A stretch of DNA of 46,566 bases from JANPLN01 sp043757265 (lineage in GTDB: Bacteria > Bdellovibrionota > Bdellovibrionia > Bdellovibrionales > JAGQZY01), in contig JAYUQP010000012.1 of assembly GCA_043757265.1 (NCBI GenBank), positions 1 through 46,566 on the forward strand, in the 5' to 3' direction. This document shows, one piece after another, positions 16,084 through 25,323 of this stretch (its first letter is position 1; each line of letters begins with the position of its first letter). The position numbers were made by a program, and so were the translations under genes. Below the pieces are notes generated by a model. The model made no database searches, was not told where the DNA came from, and saw only the letters and a program-made list of their open reading frames with translations.

Positions 16084-18285
16084 TTAAATAAACGTTAAGT
16101 TAGCGTGTCGGGCGATAAACTTTTTGATCGATTGATCAGTAAATAAAATGGATACCTTTATGGCGTCGCCAGAACCTTCGACGCTGTAAATAGCACCCGC
16201 CCCAAAAACCGGGTGGCGCACACGCGCACCTTTTTTGTAGGGGTTCGAATCTTGATCATCGCTTGCATTTTCGTAATCAGGAAAAACATCAAAACTGCTA
16301 TTTTGTTTTTTATTAAATGTACTGGTGCGATTCATAAATTGCGGTCGTCGTTGGATCATGCTTACTGGTTCCGTCAGCTGAGATGGGATCTCATCTAAAA
16401 ACCGACTGGGCGGATTAAACTGGTGCTCTCCCCAATGACGCCGACTACGTGCATGGCACATGTAGAGAGTTTTTTCAGCACGAGTCATGCCCACGTAGCA
16501 TAGTCGGCGTTCCTCTTCCATGCGGTCTCCATCTTCCTCGATACTCTGATGGCCAGGAAAAAGACCTTCCTCCATACCAAGCATAAAAACATGCGGGAAC
16601 TCAAGTCCCTTCGATATATGCAGTGTCATCAGAGTGATAGCAGGTTGATTGTCTTTCGCTTGGGTATCGGCGTCCGACACGAGCGCCATGTCGCTTAAAA
16701 ATTTTTCAAGTGAAACGTCATCTTGATGGGTTTCTATAAAACGCAAAATGGCGTTTCCAAATTCCTGCAAATTTTCGATGCGTGATTTAGATTCGATGGT
16801 GTCGTCCGATTCTAATTCCTTAAGGTAGCCAGTGTCGTGTAACACTTCGTTGTAGAGGGCATAAATATCCATGCTATCGCTTTTTTCGCGAAGCTTTACC
16901 AAAATATTTAAAAATTCGCTTAACTTATTTGTCGCCCGTGAAGTGAGTAGTTTACTTTGCACAGCTCGAATTGAGGCTTCCACCATACTGCAATTATGAT
17001 CAATGCTCAGCTGTTCGACCTGTTCTATGGATGTTTTGCCAAGGCTGCGCGCCGGAACATTCACCACACGCTTAAATGAAACATCATCAGTCGGATTGAG
17101 CAGAAGATTTAAGTACGAAGCGACGTCTTTTATCTCTTTGCGATCATAAAATCGAATTCCCCCAAAGAGCTTGTAAGTCAGCTGTTTGTTCCGAAGCTGT
17201 TCCTCGATGACACGAGACTGCGCATTCGTGCGATAAAAAACTGCCACGTCGTTGAGCGATGAGCCATTAAGGACAAGCTGGTTGATACGTTCTGCAACAT
17301 ACTGGCCTTCTTCATACTCGTTTTCAATATTTACGATCTTAATAAGCTCGCCATCTGAATTTTCGGTGAAAAGTTTTTTATCATGGCGTTGTGAATTATT
17401 TTTGATCACACTGTGCGCGGCAGTGATGATATTTTTTGTCGACCGATAGTTTTGCTCAAGCTTGATCACCTGAGTGCCCGGAAAATCTTTTTCAAAGTTC
17501 AGAATATTCGTAATATCAGCTCCGCGCCAAGCGTAGATCGATTGATCTTCATCGCCGACAACGCAAATATTACTTTTGTCACCGCAAAGTGCCTTCATAA
17601 GCCGATATTGACTCACGTTGGTGTCCTGATACTCATCCACCATTACAAAGCGAAATGTGTTTTGTAACTGCTCCCGAACTTGGTCGTAATTTTCAACGAG
17701 GTAAAGAGTTTTCGAAATAAGATCGCCGAAATCAAAGGCGTTGTTAGCTTTAAGCTCCTGCTCGTACCCTGCGTAGACCGCAGTGAATTCTTTATTGAAC
17801 AAAGATTTTTGTGCGTCCATCTGCTGCTGCGAAAGGGCTGAGGCCTTTGCCATGTTGATACGTGACTGACAGGATTTAGGCGTAATTATTTTTTCGTTGA
17901 GATTTAACTTTTTTAAAACTTTCTTGATCACCGTGGTTTGATCAGTATCGTCAAAAATGGAAAATCCTTTTTTATAACCCATCACATCTGAGTAACGACG
18001 CAAAATTTGCACACCCAGCGAGTGGAAGGTGCTGATCCAAACATCGTAGGCCAAATGCGGAGGTAGCATGCGCAACATGCGCTCTTTCATCTCGCGTGCA
18101 GCCTTGTTTGTAAAAGTGACCGCTAAAATTTCCCGTGGCTGAAACTGATTAGTTTCGATTAGGTGACATATTTTTTGCGTGAGAACTCGTGTTTTCCCCG
18201 AACCTGCGCCCGCTAGAATTAACAGCGGTGACCCAGAGTGTTCGACGGCTTGTTGTTGAGCGGGATTCAGAGTAACGGACGACAT
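16084..18285 (-). CDS. pcrA: ATP-dependent 3'-5' DNA helicase PcrA/UvrD
   Basis: This is an SF1A helicase for nucleotide excision repair, mismatch repair and removal of blocked replication or transcription complexes. At 733 residues it has the normal length. Motifs are present in order: LNPAQQQAV, Walker A AGAGSGKT (about 26-33), TFTNKAAREM, VDEYQDTN (Walker B), GDEDQSIYAWRGA, QNYRS, LTLMTLHISKGLEF-type motif V and YVGMTRAEK (VI). The C-terminus RVRHPVFGAGAI matches the Tudor-like tail of PcrA/UvrD that contacts RNA polymerase. It appears monocistronic. Confidence 0.96.
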   Translation of the reverse strand: MSSVTLNPAQQQAVEHSGSPLLILAGAGSGKTRVLTQKICHLIETNQFQPREILAVTFTNKAAREMKERMLRMLPPHLAYDVWISTFHSLGVQILRRYSDVMGYKKGFSIFDDTDQTTVIKKVLKKLNLNEKIITPKSCQSRINMAKASALSQQQMDAQKSLFNKEFTAVYAGYEQELKANNAFDFGDLISKTLYLVENYDQVREQLQNTFRFVMVDEYQDTNVSQYRLMKALCGDKSNICVVGDEDQSIYAWRGADITNILNFEKDFPGTQVIKLEQNYRSTKNIITAAHSVIKNNSQRHDKKLFTENSDGELIKIVNIENEYEEGQYVAERINQLVLNGSSLNDVAVFYRTNAQSRVIEEQLRNKQLTYKLFGGIRFYDRKEIKDVASYLNLLLNPTDDVSFKRVVNVPARSLGKTSIEQVEQLSIDHNCSMVEASIRAVQSKLLTSRATNKLSEFLNILVKLREKSDSMDIYALYNEVLHDTGYLKELESDDTIESKSRIENLQEFGNAILRFIETHQDDVSLEKFLSDMALVSDADTQAKDNQPAITLMTLHISKGLEFPHVFMLGMEEGLFPGHQSIEEDGDRMEEERRLCYVGMTRAEKTLYMCHARSRRHWGEHQFNPPSRFLDEIPSQLTEPVSMIQRRPQFMNRTSTFNKKQNSSFDVFPDYENASDDQDSNPYKKGARVRHPVFGAGAIYSVEGSGDAIKVSILFTDQSIKKFIARHANLTFI

Positions 18286-18465
18286 AGGAGGCTAAATTCG
18301 ATCATCCAGCCGCCGATGTCAACTTGGCTCCGTTGAAAAAACATCATCTTCGTTGTTGCCTTCGACGCAAGTTCACTTCGCCGTATTTATATCAGACTCG
18401 TTTCCTCGCAGATCGGACGCCTTGAATCTGATATTTTTTGAACGGACTAATGAATTATTTGGAAT
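18286..18465. other. Intergenic region, nothing recognised
   Basis: This 180-bp gap between pcrA and the SPOR gene presumably carries the pcrA promoter on the - strand. No confident element is seen. Confidence 0.3.
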
Positions 18466-19164
18466 TTATTTGACTATTTTTTGAACAAAAGCGTCTTTTA
18501 CTACGCCCTGTTTCTTAAGTTCGGCCTGGTATTCCATGGCTTCTTTGCGATTTTTAAAGCTGCCCACACTCACCTTGTACCACTCAGCGCCATTCAGCAT
18601 AACTTTTACCGGAAAAGCCGGAAGTCCTTTTTTAATAAGAGTGGCTGACATAGCTTCTGCATCTTTCGGATTTGGATATGCGGCTACCTGAACAGTGTAC
18701 TCTGCGTCTGCAGCGCCTTTTTTAATGCTCGTTGGAAAGCGATCGTCTGCTTTTGGCACCGTTACTGAAGCGACCGCTGCGGGTGCCACCTGATTGTTAG
18801 CTCCTGCTTTGCTGGTAGATTTCTTTTCAAGTGCCGCAATTTCTGCAGCCTCAGCATCGTCACTTGTGACTGCATCGGATTTAATATCACCATTTTTTTC
18901 GGCAGCTTGAATAGCAGCGTTCGCCAATTGTTGAATTTCTTCTTCAGAAAGATCCGCGTCCGCAGGAGCTTCTTCGGATTCGTCACTATTTAAAGCATGT
19001 GAATTTTTTTGATCGATGGCTTTAAGTGCGTATTCTTTATCGCTCAATCCTTTTCCCGAAATCACACCAACGCTAAAAGAGAGGAGAGAAATTAAAACAA
19101 CTAATAAGAACACGACAACTTTTTCTAAACGTCCATCTTTTTTGGAAGCTTCAACCTTTTTCAT
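18466..19164 (-). CDS. SPOR-domain membrane protein
   Basis: This is a bitopic envelope protein with a C-terminal SPOR domain, which binds denuded peptidoglycan at division sites. It has a short basic cytosolic tail (1-17), one membrane helix (about 18-36, VVVFLLVVLISLLSFSVGVI), an Ala/Glu/Asp-rich periplasmic linker (about 40-150) and the SPOR domain (about 155-232) with YTVQVAAYPNPKDAEAM and WYKVSVGSFKNRKEA. The length is 232 residues. It is divergent from the flagellar operon, so the two promoters share the 326-bp region to the right. Confidence 0.9.
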   Translation of the reverse strand: MKKVEASKKDGRLEKVVVFLLVVLISLLSFSVGVISGKGLSDKEYALKAIDQKNSHALNSDESEEAPADADLSEEEIQQLANAAIQAAEKNGDIKSDAVTSDDAEAAEIAALEKKSTSKAGANNQVAPAAVASVTVPKADDRFPTSIKKGAADAEYTVQVAAYPNPKDAEAMSATLIKKGLPAFPVKVMLNGAEWYKVSVGSFKNRKEAMEYQAELKKQGVVKDAFVQKIVK

Positions 19165-19490
19165 AAACCATCCTCTTTTTTTCTATGATTCGAGCCTCTA
19201 GAGCCTTGTTCCAAGATTACAAGATTTGTTCGATGGGGGTCAATGGCCCAGACCTCGAAAACAACACGAGTCTAGCCTTATTTGAAATGAAGAGCGCCCC
19301 CTGTGATCCTTACTAGCTATAGCATAACTTTCCTCAGTCCTGTCAATATACCGGCTCTGGCGAGTCAGAACCTCGATCCTCCGAAGCATTCAAAACCTTT
19401 AAATTGGAGGAGGCCCTTACATCCCGTTCCAAAGTCTGTATGGCACCCAAGTTGCTCACAACATGAATGAACACGTGTATTGGGGGAAGA
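19165..19490. promoter_or_regulatory. Divergent promoter region of SPOR gene and fliL operon
   Basis: This 326-bp non-coding stretch must start both the SPOR gene and the long flagellar operon. AT-rich words such as TATAGCATAA (about 19319-19328) could be a -10 element, but I see no confident sigma-54 or FliA consensus. Confidence 0.4.
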
Positions 19491-20051
19491 GTGGCAGACG
19501 CAAATGCAGCAAAAAAATCGAAAGCGGAAAACAGCGACGACAAAACACCAGACTCAGGTCAAGGGTCAGATAAGCGATCCATGATACTCATGATCCTTGT
19601 CGTCGTAAATTCACTGGCTTTTGCCGGCGTGGGGTTTGGACTTTATCAATACTCGAAAGCAACTCGCGAAGTGGTGAAAGCGGCTACAGAAATCGGCGAT
19701 ATTAAAGACGAGCCGGCTACAAAAGACGAAAAAAAGGTGTCGGAACATGAACTGAAACTCGTCGCGCTTGAAACCTTCTATGTGAACTTGGATGGAAGTG
19801 AAGGTTACAAACTTCTAAAAGTTACAATGAGCCTAGAGGTGGATACAACACCCGCGCAAGATGAAATTCTAAAACGCCAAGCCCAAGTCCGCGACATGAT
19901 CATTATCTTATTAACCAGCAAACGCTATGGCGAAGTATCTGGTGAAAATGCGCAAGATAAACTAAAAGCCGAAATTATTGATACGGTAAATTCGATACTT
20001 ACTAAAGGAAAAATTAAAAAGATTTTGTTTACTGAGTTTTTATTCCAGTAG
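19491..20051 (+). CDS. fliL: Flagellar basal-body-associated protein FliL
   Basis: FliL surrounds the stators and supports torque. The protein has 186 residues from the GTG at 19491, chosen because GGGGGAAGA lies just upstream; the upstream ATG at 19467 has no such site. A cytosolic Lys/Ala-rich tail precedes one membrane helix (about 37-58, MILMILVVVNSLAFAGVGFG). The periplasmic FliL domain ends with the typical EIIDTVNSILTKGKIKKILF and a terminal FTEFLFQ. It is the first gene of the + strand flagellar operon, 7 nt before fliM. Confidence 0.9.
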   Translation: MADANAAKKSKAENSDDKTPDSGQGSDKRSMILMILVVVNSLAFAGVGFGLYQYSKATREVVKAATEIGDIKDEPATKDEKKVSEHELKLVALETFYVNLDGSEGYKLLKVTMSLEVDTTPAQDEILKRQAQVRDMIIILLTSKRYGEVSGENAQDKLKAEIIDTVNSILTKGKIKKILFTEFLFQ

Positions 20052-20058
20052 AGGTTGT

Positions 20059-21039
20059 ATGAATCAGGTTTTATCGCAAAGTGAAGTTGATGCATTATTG
20101 TCGGCGGTTTCCGATAATGAGATCAGGCCGGAGGGCAGGGGCAAACACGACGATCGCGTTGTGGTTGTCTACGATCTCACCAGTCAAGATCGAATTATCC
20201 GCGGTCGCCTTCCACAGCTCGATGTCATTTACGAAAAGTTCATGCGTGCATTCCGTGTAACGCTGTCATCAGCAATTCGCAAGATTGCAGCTCTTAATCA
20301 CTCCAGCACAGATTTTTTAAAATTTGGCGAGTTTATCAATACATTGCCCGCTCCTACCTGCATGAGCGTTCTTAGGATGGGAAATTTGCGCGGTTCAGCT
20401 CTTTTTGTAATTGAAACCAAATTGGCCTACGCCCTGATCGATAGCTTTTTTGGCGGCGACGACCGTCCGTATACGAAAGTAGAAGGCAAGGACTTTACAC
20501 CTATTGAACTATCGATTGTTAAAAAAGTTGTCGAGTTAGCCATTGGCGACCTTGAGGCGGCGTGGGAATCGGTAGAAGTTATCGATTGCAGCTTTGTGCG
20601 CACCGAAGTGAATCCGCAGTTCGTGGGGATCGTTCCTCCTACGGACGTGGTGATCGCATCGACCTTTGATGTGGAGCTCGAAAAAGCAAGCGGTACTATT
20701 ACGCTCGTGATTCCGTATTCGGCCATTGAACCCATAAAACAAAAGTTGTCTTCGGGTTTTCAGGTCGAAGCCGATCAAACAGATAAGCGAATCTGGTCAA
20801 AGATCATCTCGGAACAGCTCAAAGATGTCAGTGTGGATATCAAAGTGAATTTGGGTGAAAGTATTTTCTCCATCAAAGATTTAATGGAATTGAAAGTGGG
20901 CGATATTTTGCCGTTAAACCAAGACGCCAGTAAAGAAATCGACATCCTTGTTGAAGGTGTAAAAAAGTTTAAGGGTTTCTATGGGACAAACCACGGCTCT
21001 GTAGCAATGAAAATAACCGAAAAAATTAGTAAAAAATAA
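20059..21039 (+). CDS. fliM: Flagellar motor switch protein FliM
   Basis: FliM is the middle C-ring protein that binds CheY-P and sets rotation direction. At 326 residues it has the usual length. The N-terminal peptide VLSQSEVDALLSAV is the CheY-P binding segment. The CheC-like middle domain contains SSTDFLKFGEFI and GNLRGSALFVIE, and the C-terminal SpoA domain binds FliN (KDLMELKVGDILPL). A stop-to-start gap of 12 nt with a GAGGGAG RBS leads to fliN. Confidence 0.96.
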   Translation: MNQVLSQSEVDALLSAVSDNEIRPEGRGKHDDRVVVVYDLTSQDRIIRGRLPQLDVIYEKFMRAFRVTLSSAIRKIAALNHSSTDFLKFGEFINTLPAPTCMSVLRMGNLRGSALFVIETKLAYALIDSFFGGDDRPYTKVEGKDFTPIELSIVKKVVELAIGDLEAAWESVEVIDCSFVRTEVNPQFVGIVPPTDVVIASTFDVELEKASGTITLVIPYSAIEPIKQKLSSGFQVEADQTDKRIWSKIISEQLKDVSVDIKVNLGESIFSIKDLMELKVGDILPLNQDASKEIDILVEGVKKFKGFYGTNHGSVAMKITEKISKK

Positions 21040-21051
21040 GAGGGAGTAGAT

Positions 21052-21372
21052 ATGACAGAGGCAGCAAAAAAAGATTCTGGGGAAAGCCACTTACATGAGG
21101 TGAACGGCAGCGAACCTAATATCAACATGATATTGGATATTCCGCTCAAGCTCACAGCCGAACTTGGCAGAACGAAGATCGTGGTGAGCGACCTTTTAAA
21201 TTTAGGTCAGGGCAGTGTCATCGAGCTAAATAAACTAGCTGGTGAAGCCATGGAAATTTATGTCAACGACAAGCTCATCGCAAAAGGCGAAGCCGTTGTG
21301 GTGAACGATAAATTTGGTGTTCGTCTTACCGACGTAATTTCACCTAAAGAACGCGTGGAGCAACTCAAATGA
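21052..21372 (+). CDS. fliN: Flagellar motor switch protein FliN
   Basis: FliN forms the base of the C-ring. This 106-residue form has a short variable N-terminus and the SpoA domain (about 30-100): LDIPLKLTAELGRTKIVVSD, LLNLGQGSVIELNKLAGE, and the typical ending FGVRLTDVISPKERVEQL. Its stop overlaps the start of fliO (ATGA), giving tight coupling. Confidence 0.96.
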   Translation: MTEAAKKDSGESHLHEVNGSEPNINMILDIPLKLTAELGRTKIVVSDLLNLGQGSVIELNKLAGEAMEIYVNDKLIAKGEAVVVNDKFGVRLTDVISPKERVEQLK

Positions 21373-22439
21373 TGATCGCGATTTTTTTCTCTTGTCTTTG
21401 TATGCTGGTGAGTGCCGCAGACTTGAATACTCTTAAGGGCATTCAAGTGGAACACAAGGGCTCTACAACCTTGATCCACATGGATATGACGCAAGCCCTG
21501 AGTCAAGATCAGATCGAGGCCCGTTTTATGCGCCGTACGATTGAGTGGGATTTAGTCGGTGTTCAAATTAAAAAAGACAAAATCTTCGTAGATGTCGCAG
21601 ATCCAGAAATAAATAACATTTATGCCTCACAACCGGATCAAAAAGGTCTTCGAGTGCGAATAAATTTGAACAACGACAAGGTAGCCTCAAACTACCACGA
21701 GCAAGTGCACTTTTTGCAAAACAATAACAAGCTAACCATGGTGTTAGACAGCTCGGTTGCAATACTCGGACACAATATCAAAGAGCTTAGCCGCATGTAT
21801 GATGTGAAGTCTGAGTCCATGACGATGATGCAAGACCATATCGCACAAAAAAGCATTCTTTCGACTGAACCAGCGGAACTTGAGAGCAATACGCCTTTAG
21901 TCGCGGCACCGAAAATCGTCGAGCAGGAAATAGCCACAGACGAAACAAAGGATGAAAAAGAAATTCCTTTAGCTGCAAAAACTGCCAAGATTGAGGCAAG
22001 TTCAGCTTCGGGAATGGGCCGTATGGCGGCGGGTATTGTAGCGGTTTTAGTTTTGATGGGATCCCTGTACTTTATCAATAAAAAGCTCAAAGAGAAAAAA
22101 TCAGGAGCAGCTTTCAATCATGATTCAATCAAAGTAGTTTCGCAAAAGTATCTTGGGCCCAAGAGGCAACTCACACTTGTACGTGTTTCTGGTGAGTATC
22201 TATTGCTGGGCGTGACTGATCATAATATTTCTTTGATCAAACAACTTTCGGTCATCGACGATGAAATTCCAGATCTTGTACCTCAGGATTTTAAAACTGC
22301 GGTGAAAAGAATTGATGCGCGCTCGAATGAATTAGAAAATCAGGCTCACGAAGTTGAAGACTCTTTTTCTGTATCCTCACTTAGCGATGTTAAAAAGATT
22401 TTCCAAAAAAGAAAGTACATTGATGAAACAGATATGTAA
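21369..22439 (+). CDS. fliO: FliO-like flagellar export protein with large N-terminal exported domain
   Basis: FliO helps assemble the FliP ring of the export gate. The FliO core lies in the C-terminal part: a membrane helix near residues 218-234 (MAAGIVAVLVLMGSLYFI) followed by VVSQKYLGPKRQLTLVRVSGEYLLLGVTD-type sequence. Ahead of it is a signal-like hydrophobic start (MMIAIFFSCLCMLVSA) and about 200 residues of periplasmic sequence with a beta-rich, AMIN-like look (residues about 20-135) and an acidic linker. At 356 residues it is far longer than the usual ~100-150. Assignment rests on the core and on its place between fliN and fliP. Confidence 0.82.
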   Translation: MMIAIFFSCLCMLVSAADLNTLKGIQVEHKGSTTLIHMDMTQALSQDQIEARFMRRTIEWDLVGVQIKKDKIFVDVADPEINNIYASQPDQKGLRVRINLNNDKVASNYHEQVHFLQNNNKLTMVLDSSVAILGHNIKELSRMYDVKSESMTMMQDHIAQKSILSTEPAELESNTPLVAAPKIVEQEIATDETKDEKEIPLAAKTAKIEASSASGMGRMAAGIVAVLVLMGSLYFINKKLKEKKSGAAFNHDSIKVVSQKYLGPKRQLTLVRVSGEYLLLGVTDHNISLIKQLSVIDDEIPDLVPQDFKTAVKRIDARSNELENQAHEVEDSFSVSSLSDVKKIFQKRKYIDETDM

Positions 22440-23175
22440 GCTGCCCTTAGTGCTTTTTATCTTAGGTGCGTCTTCCTATGCGCTGGCACAGTCCTCCGTG
22501 ACGGTGCCATCAGTTAATTTTTCGATGAAGTCGACAAACAATCCGCAAGAAATCGTCTCGTCCATTCAAATTTTGATCTTACTTACTATCTTAACTTTGG
22601 CTCCCGCCATATTGATTTTGATGACAAGCTTTACCCGTTTGATCATCGTTTTTTCGTTTTTACGTCAAGCGTTGGGCACCCAGCAAATGCCACCAAACCA
22701 GCTCCTTGTGGGAATGTCTTTGTTCTTAACTTTTTTTATTATGCAGCCGGTGTTTGAAAAGATAAACACCGAGGCCTTGCAGCCCTATGTAAACGGGCAA
22801 ATGAAGCAGGAAATTGCTATCGAAAAAGCTCTTGTGCCACTTCGGAAATTTATGTTTTCTCAAACCCGCCCTGCAGATTTAGAACTTTTTCTAAGACTTT
22901 CTAAAGTGAATAATCCCAAAACCCGCGCTGACGTTCCGACCACGGTGCTGATTCCGGCGTTTGTGATTTCAGAATTAAAAACAGCATTTCAAATCGGATT
23001 TATTATCTATTTGCCGTTTTTGGTAATCGATATGATCGTGGCCAGCGTGCTTATGGCGCTAGGGATGATGATGCTTCCGCCTGTGGTGATTTCATTGCCT
23101 TTTAAAATTATGATTTTTGTTTTGGTTGATGGGTGGAGTTTAATTGTTGGGTCGATGGTCAAAAGCTTTGGGTGA
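22423..23175 (+). CDS. fliP: Flagellar type III export gate protein FliP
   Basis: FliP forms the core ring of the flagellar export gate in the inner membrane. The ATG at 22423 overlaps the fliO stop by 17 nt and gives a 250-residue protein with a cleavable signal (LPLVLFILGASSYALAQ). Family blocks are clear: MTSFTRLIIVFSFLRQALGT, QMPPNQLLVGMSLFLTFF, TVLIPAFVISELKTAFQIGF and LPFKIMIFVLVDGWSLIVGS. It is immediately followed by fliQ. Confidence 0.96.
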   Translation: MKQICKLPLVLFILGASSYALAQSSVTVPSVNFSMKSTNNPQEIVSSIQILILLTILTLAPAILILMTSFTRLIIVFSFLRQALGTQQMPPNQLLVGMSLFLTFFIMQPVFEKINTEALQPYVNGQMKQEIAIEKALVPLRKFMFSQTRPADLELFLRLSKVNNPKTRADVPTTVLIPAFVISELKTAFQIGFIIYLPFLVIDMIVASVLMALGMMMLPPVVISLPFKIMIFVLVDGWSLIVGSMVKSFG

Positions 23176-23178
23176 TAA

Positions 23179-23454
23179 ATGAATGAAGATATGATTATTA
23201 ATTTAAGCACAAGTACCTTAAAAACCATCGCACTGGTGTCGTCTCCCATGCTCATCGGGGCTCTAGTAATAGGGCTAATAGTGAGTGTGTTCCAGGCGGT
23301 CACCCAGATCAACGAGGCGACGCTCACGTTCATTCCAAAAATGATTGTCGTGACTCTGATTATCATCCTTGCAGGCCCGTGGATGCTAGACACCCTCAAA
23401 GGATTCACCATCGAAGTGTTTGAAAGCGTTGGAGACATTGTCCGCACACAGTAG
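23179..23454 (+). CDS. fliQ: Flagellar export gate protein FliQ
   Basis: FliQ has 91 residues and two membrane helices (TLKTIALVSSPMLIGALVIG and IPKMIVVTLIIILAGPWML). The motif VSVFQAVTQINEATLTFIPK is diagnostic. It packs around the FliP/FliR channel. It starts 3 nt after fliP ends. Confidence 0.96.
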   Translation: MNEDMIINLSTSTLKTIALVSSPMLIGALVIGLIVSVFQAVTQINEATLTFIPKMIVVTLIIILAGPWMLDTLKGFTIEVFESVGDIVRTQ

Positions 23455-23465
23455 CGAGGTTTTTC

Positions 23466-24242
23466 TTGAACGTTCTCAATCTTTTTGAAATTGAAGCCTT
23501 CGCATTTATATTAGTGTTAGCGCGAATGAGCGCATTTTTGGTCACGTGGCCGGTGTTTGGCGGGATGAACGTACCGGCACCCTTAAAAATTCTTTTATCG
23601 TTTCTAATTTCCATAAGCTTGTTTCCGCTTTTGAAATCAGACTTCAAACATGTGTTTACCTCCTACTCACAATTAATTTTTTATGTCGGTAAGGAAGTGT
23701 TTATTGGTTTAGCACTCGCGCAAGTTTCTTACATGTTCTTTTACATGATCCAAATGATGGCCGACTTGGTTTCCACTTCGCTCGGTATTTCGTCTGCGCA
23801 ATTGTTCAATCCCACGTTTCAAACCTCAGCAACGCCTATCGATACACTCTACTACGGACTCGCTGTTTTATTCTTTTTGCTAGTAAATGGTCATCATATG
23901 TTTTTGACAGGACTGGTGCAGAGTTATGACGTCGCACCGATCTACAGCTGGTCTTTAGATGGAAAGTCTTTTGCTCAAATCAGTCTGATTGGCAAAGACG
24001 TGATCGTTTTGGGGTTTCAGCTAGCTTCTCCAGTATTGGTCTCAATCTTGCTCATTAACATTTCATTAGCAATTGTTGGTCGAGCTGTACCTCAGATTAA
24101 CGTCTTGGTTACGAGCATGCCGATCAACGCGCTGGCGGGGATTGTTGTGCTGATTGTATCGATGCCGTTTTTGGTTGACCAAATGGGAGTCAGTTTGGGG
24201 ATTTTTGTCGATCAGTTTTTTAGTTTTTTGAAAACCGTATAA
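23466..24242 (+). CDS. fliR: Flagellar export gate protein FliR
   Basis: FliR completes the FliPQR channel. The 258-residue protein has about six membrane segments, with family blocks LARMSAFLVTWPVFGG, VGKEVFIGLALAQVSYMFFY and the C-terminal AVPQINVLVTSMPINALAGI. It uses a TTG start, with CGAGG 6-10 nt upstream; no ATG is available at this position. It precedes flhB by 6 nt. Confidence 0.95.
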   Translation: MNVLNLFEIEAFAFILVLARMSAFLVTWPVFGGMNVPAPLKILLSFLISISLFPLLKSDFKHVFTSYSQLIFYVGKEVFIGLALAQVSYMFFYMIQMMADLVSTSLGISSAQLFNPTFQTSATPIDTLYYGLAVLFFLLVNGHHMFLTGLVQSYDVAPIYSWSLDGKSFAQISLIGKDVIVLGFQLASPVLVSILLINISLAIVGRAVPQINVLVTSMPINALAGIVVLIVSMPFLVDQMGVSLGIFVDQFFSFLKTV

Positions 24243-24248
24243 GGAAAT

Positions 24249-25322
24249 ATGGCAGATTATAGCGAACAGGAAAGAACCGAAGAGGCCACGCAACAGCGAC
24301 GCGATGATTTTCGCCGTCGAGGCCAAATAGCGCAAACACGCGAACTGGCACCGGTACTTTCACTTTTGGGTTTCGCCATGGCATTTGCCCTCCTCGGATC
24401 CTTTTTCCTTCAACAGGTCATGTTTTCCTACACCTCCGTCTACGACTACATCACCCCAGGCGAAATGAGCAAAGATTCCTTTTCAGCGATGCTTACTCAG
24501 CTTGGCATTTCGACGTTTTTTGTTTTGGGTCCAATTTTTTTACTATGTTTTATTTTCGCAATTGCCGCGAGCGTTCTCCAAGTTGGTTTTCTTGTAAGTG
24601 AGGACGCGATCTCGCCGAATTTCGAAAAAATCAATCCTCTCGAAGGTCTTAAGCGTCTGTTCTCCTGGCGCTCGCTTATCGAAGGTGCAAAATCGCTTCT
24701 TAAGCTCGCAGTGATTGCCTACGCAGCCTACCATGTGCTCAGAGGTACTATTGATGTAATTCCGAAACTGGTTTATCTCGCTCCCGGAGAGATTCTCGCT
24801 TTTTCTGGGCAGAAGATTTTCGATATCATGATTGGTGTGGGATTCATCCTTACACTTATTGCAGTGTCTGATTATTTTATTCAGCGCTACCAGCTGGAAG
24901 AGCAAATGAAAATGACAAAACAAGAGATCCGCGACGAGATGAAAACCCGAGAAGGGGACCCGCTGATCAAGGCGCGTATTCGTAAAATACAAAAAGAGGT
25001 CGCTCAGCGCCGAATGATGTCCGATGTGCCAAAAGCAGATGTCATCATTACAAACCCAACCCACATCGCCATCGCGCTTAAATACGCTCCGGATAAGTTT
25101 GCAGCCCCTATCATGTTAGCAAAAGGCCAAGACTACGTGGCCACGCGAATTCGCGAAATGGCCTTGGAGCATGGTATCCCAATTGTCGAAAATAAACCGT
25201 TAGCGCGAACAATGTTTAAAACGGTGGAAGTGGGACAAGTGATTCCGCGAGAACTGTTTGCCGCGGTTGCAGAAATTTTAGCTTACGTTTTTCGCATGAA
25301 AAGAAAGAAGATGTTAAGATAA
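24249..25322 (+). CDS. flhB: Flagellar export switch protein FlhB
   Basis: FlhB controls the change of export substrate from rod/hook to filament. The protein has 357 residues: an N-terminal basic segment typical of the family (ERTEEATQQRRDDFRRRGQI), four membrane helices, and a cytosolic domain with the autocleavage site NPTH at residues 269-272. The sequence YQLEEQMKMTKQEIRDEMK just before it is the conserved linker. All parts are intact. The gene sits 1 nt before flhA. Confidence 0.97.
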   Translation: MADYSEQERTEEATQQRRDDFRRRGQIAQTRELAPVLSLLGFAMAFALLGSFFLQQVMFSYTSVYDYITPGEMSKDSFSAMLTQLGISTFFVLGPIFLLCFIFAIAASVLQVGFLVSEDAISPNFEKINPLEGLKRLFSWRSLIEGAKSLLKLAVIAYAAYHVLRGTIDVIPKLVYLAPGEILAFSGQKIFDIMIGVGFILTLIAVSDYFIQRYQLEEQMKMTKQEIRDEMKTREGDPLIKARIRKIQKEVAQRRMMSDVPKADVIITNPTHIAIALKYAPDKFAAPIMLAKGQDYVATRIREMALEHGIPIVENKPLARTMFKTVEVGQVIPRELFAAVAEILAYVFRMKRKKMLR

Positions 25323-25323
25323 T

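Noticed and set aside
21692..22117. 141-aa antisense frame in fliO
   Set aside because: Ser/Ile-rich shadow of an acidic Ala/Lys/Glu-rich linker; no start signals.
22354..22422. Upstream start for fliP
   Set aside because: It would overlap fliO by 86 nt and add a polar extension before the signal peptide; the ATG at 22423 gives a normal FliP.
24543..25064. 173-aa antisense frame in flhB
   Set aside because: It is a reading-frame shadow of a fully conserved gene, with low-complexity composition and no RBS.
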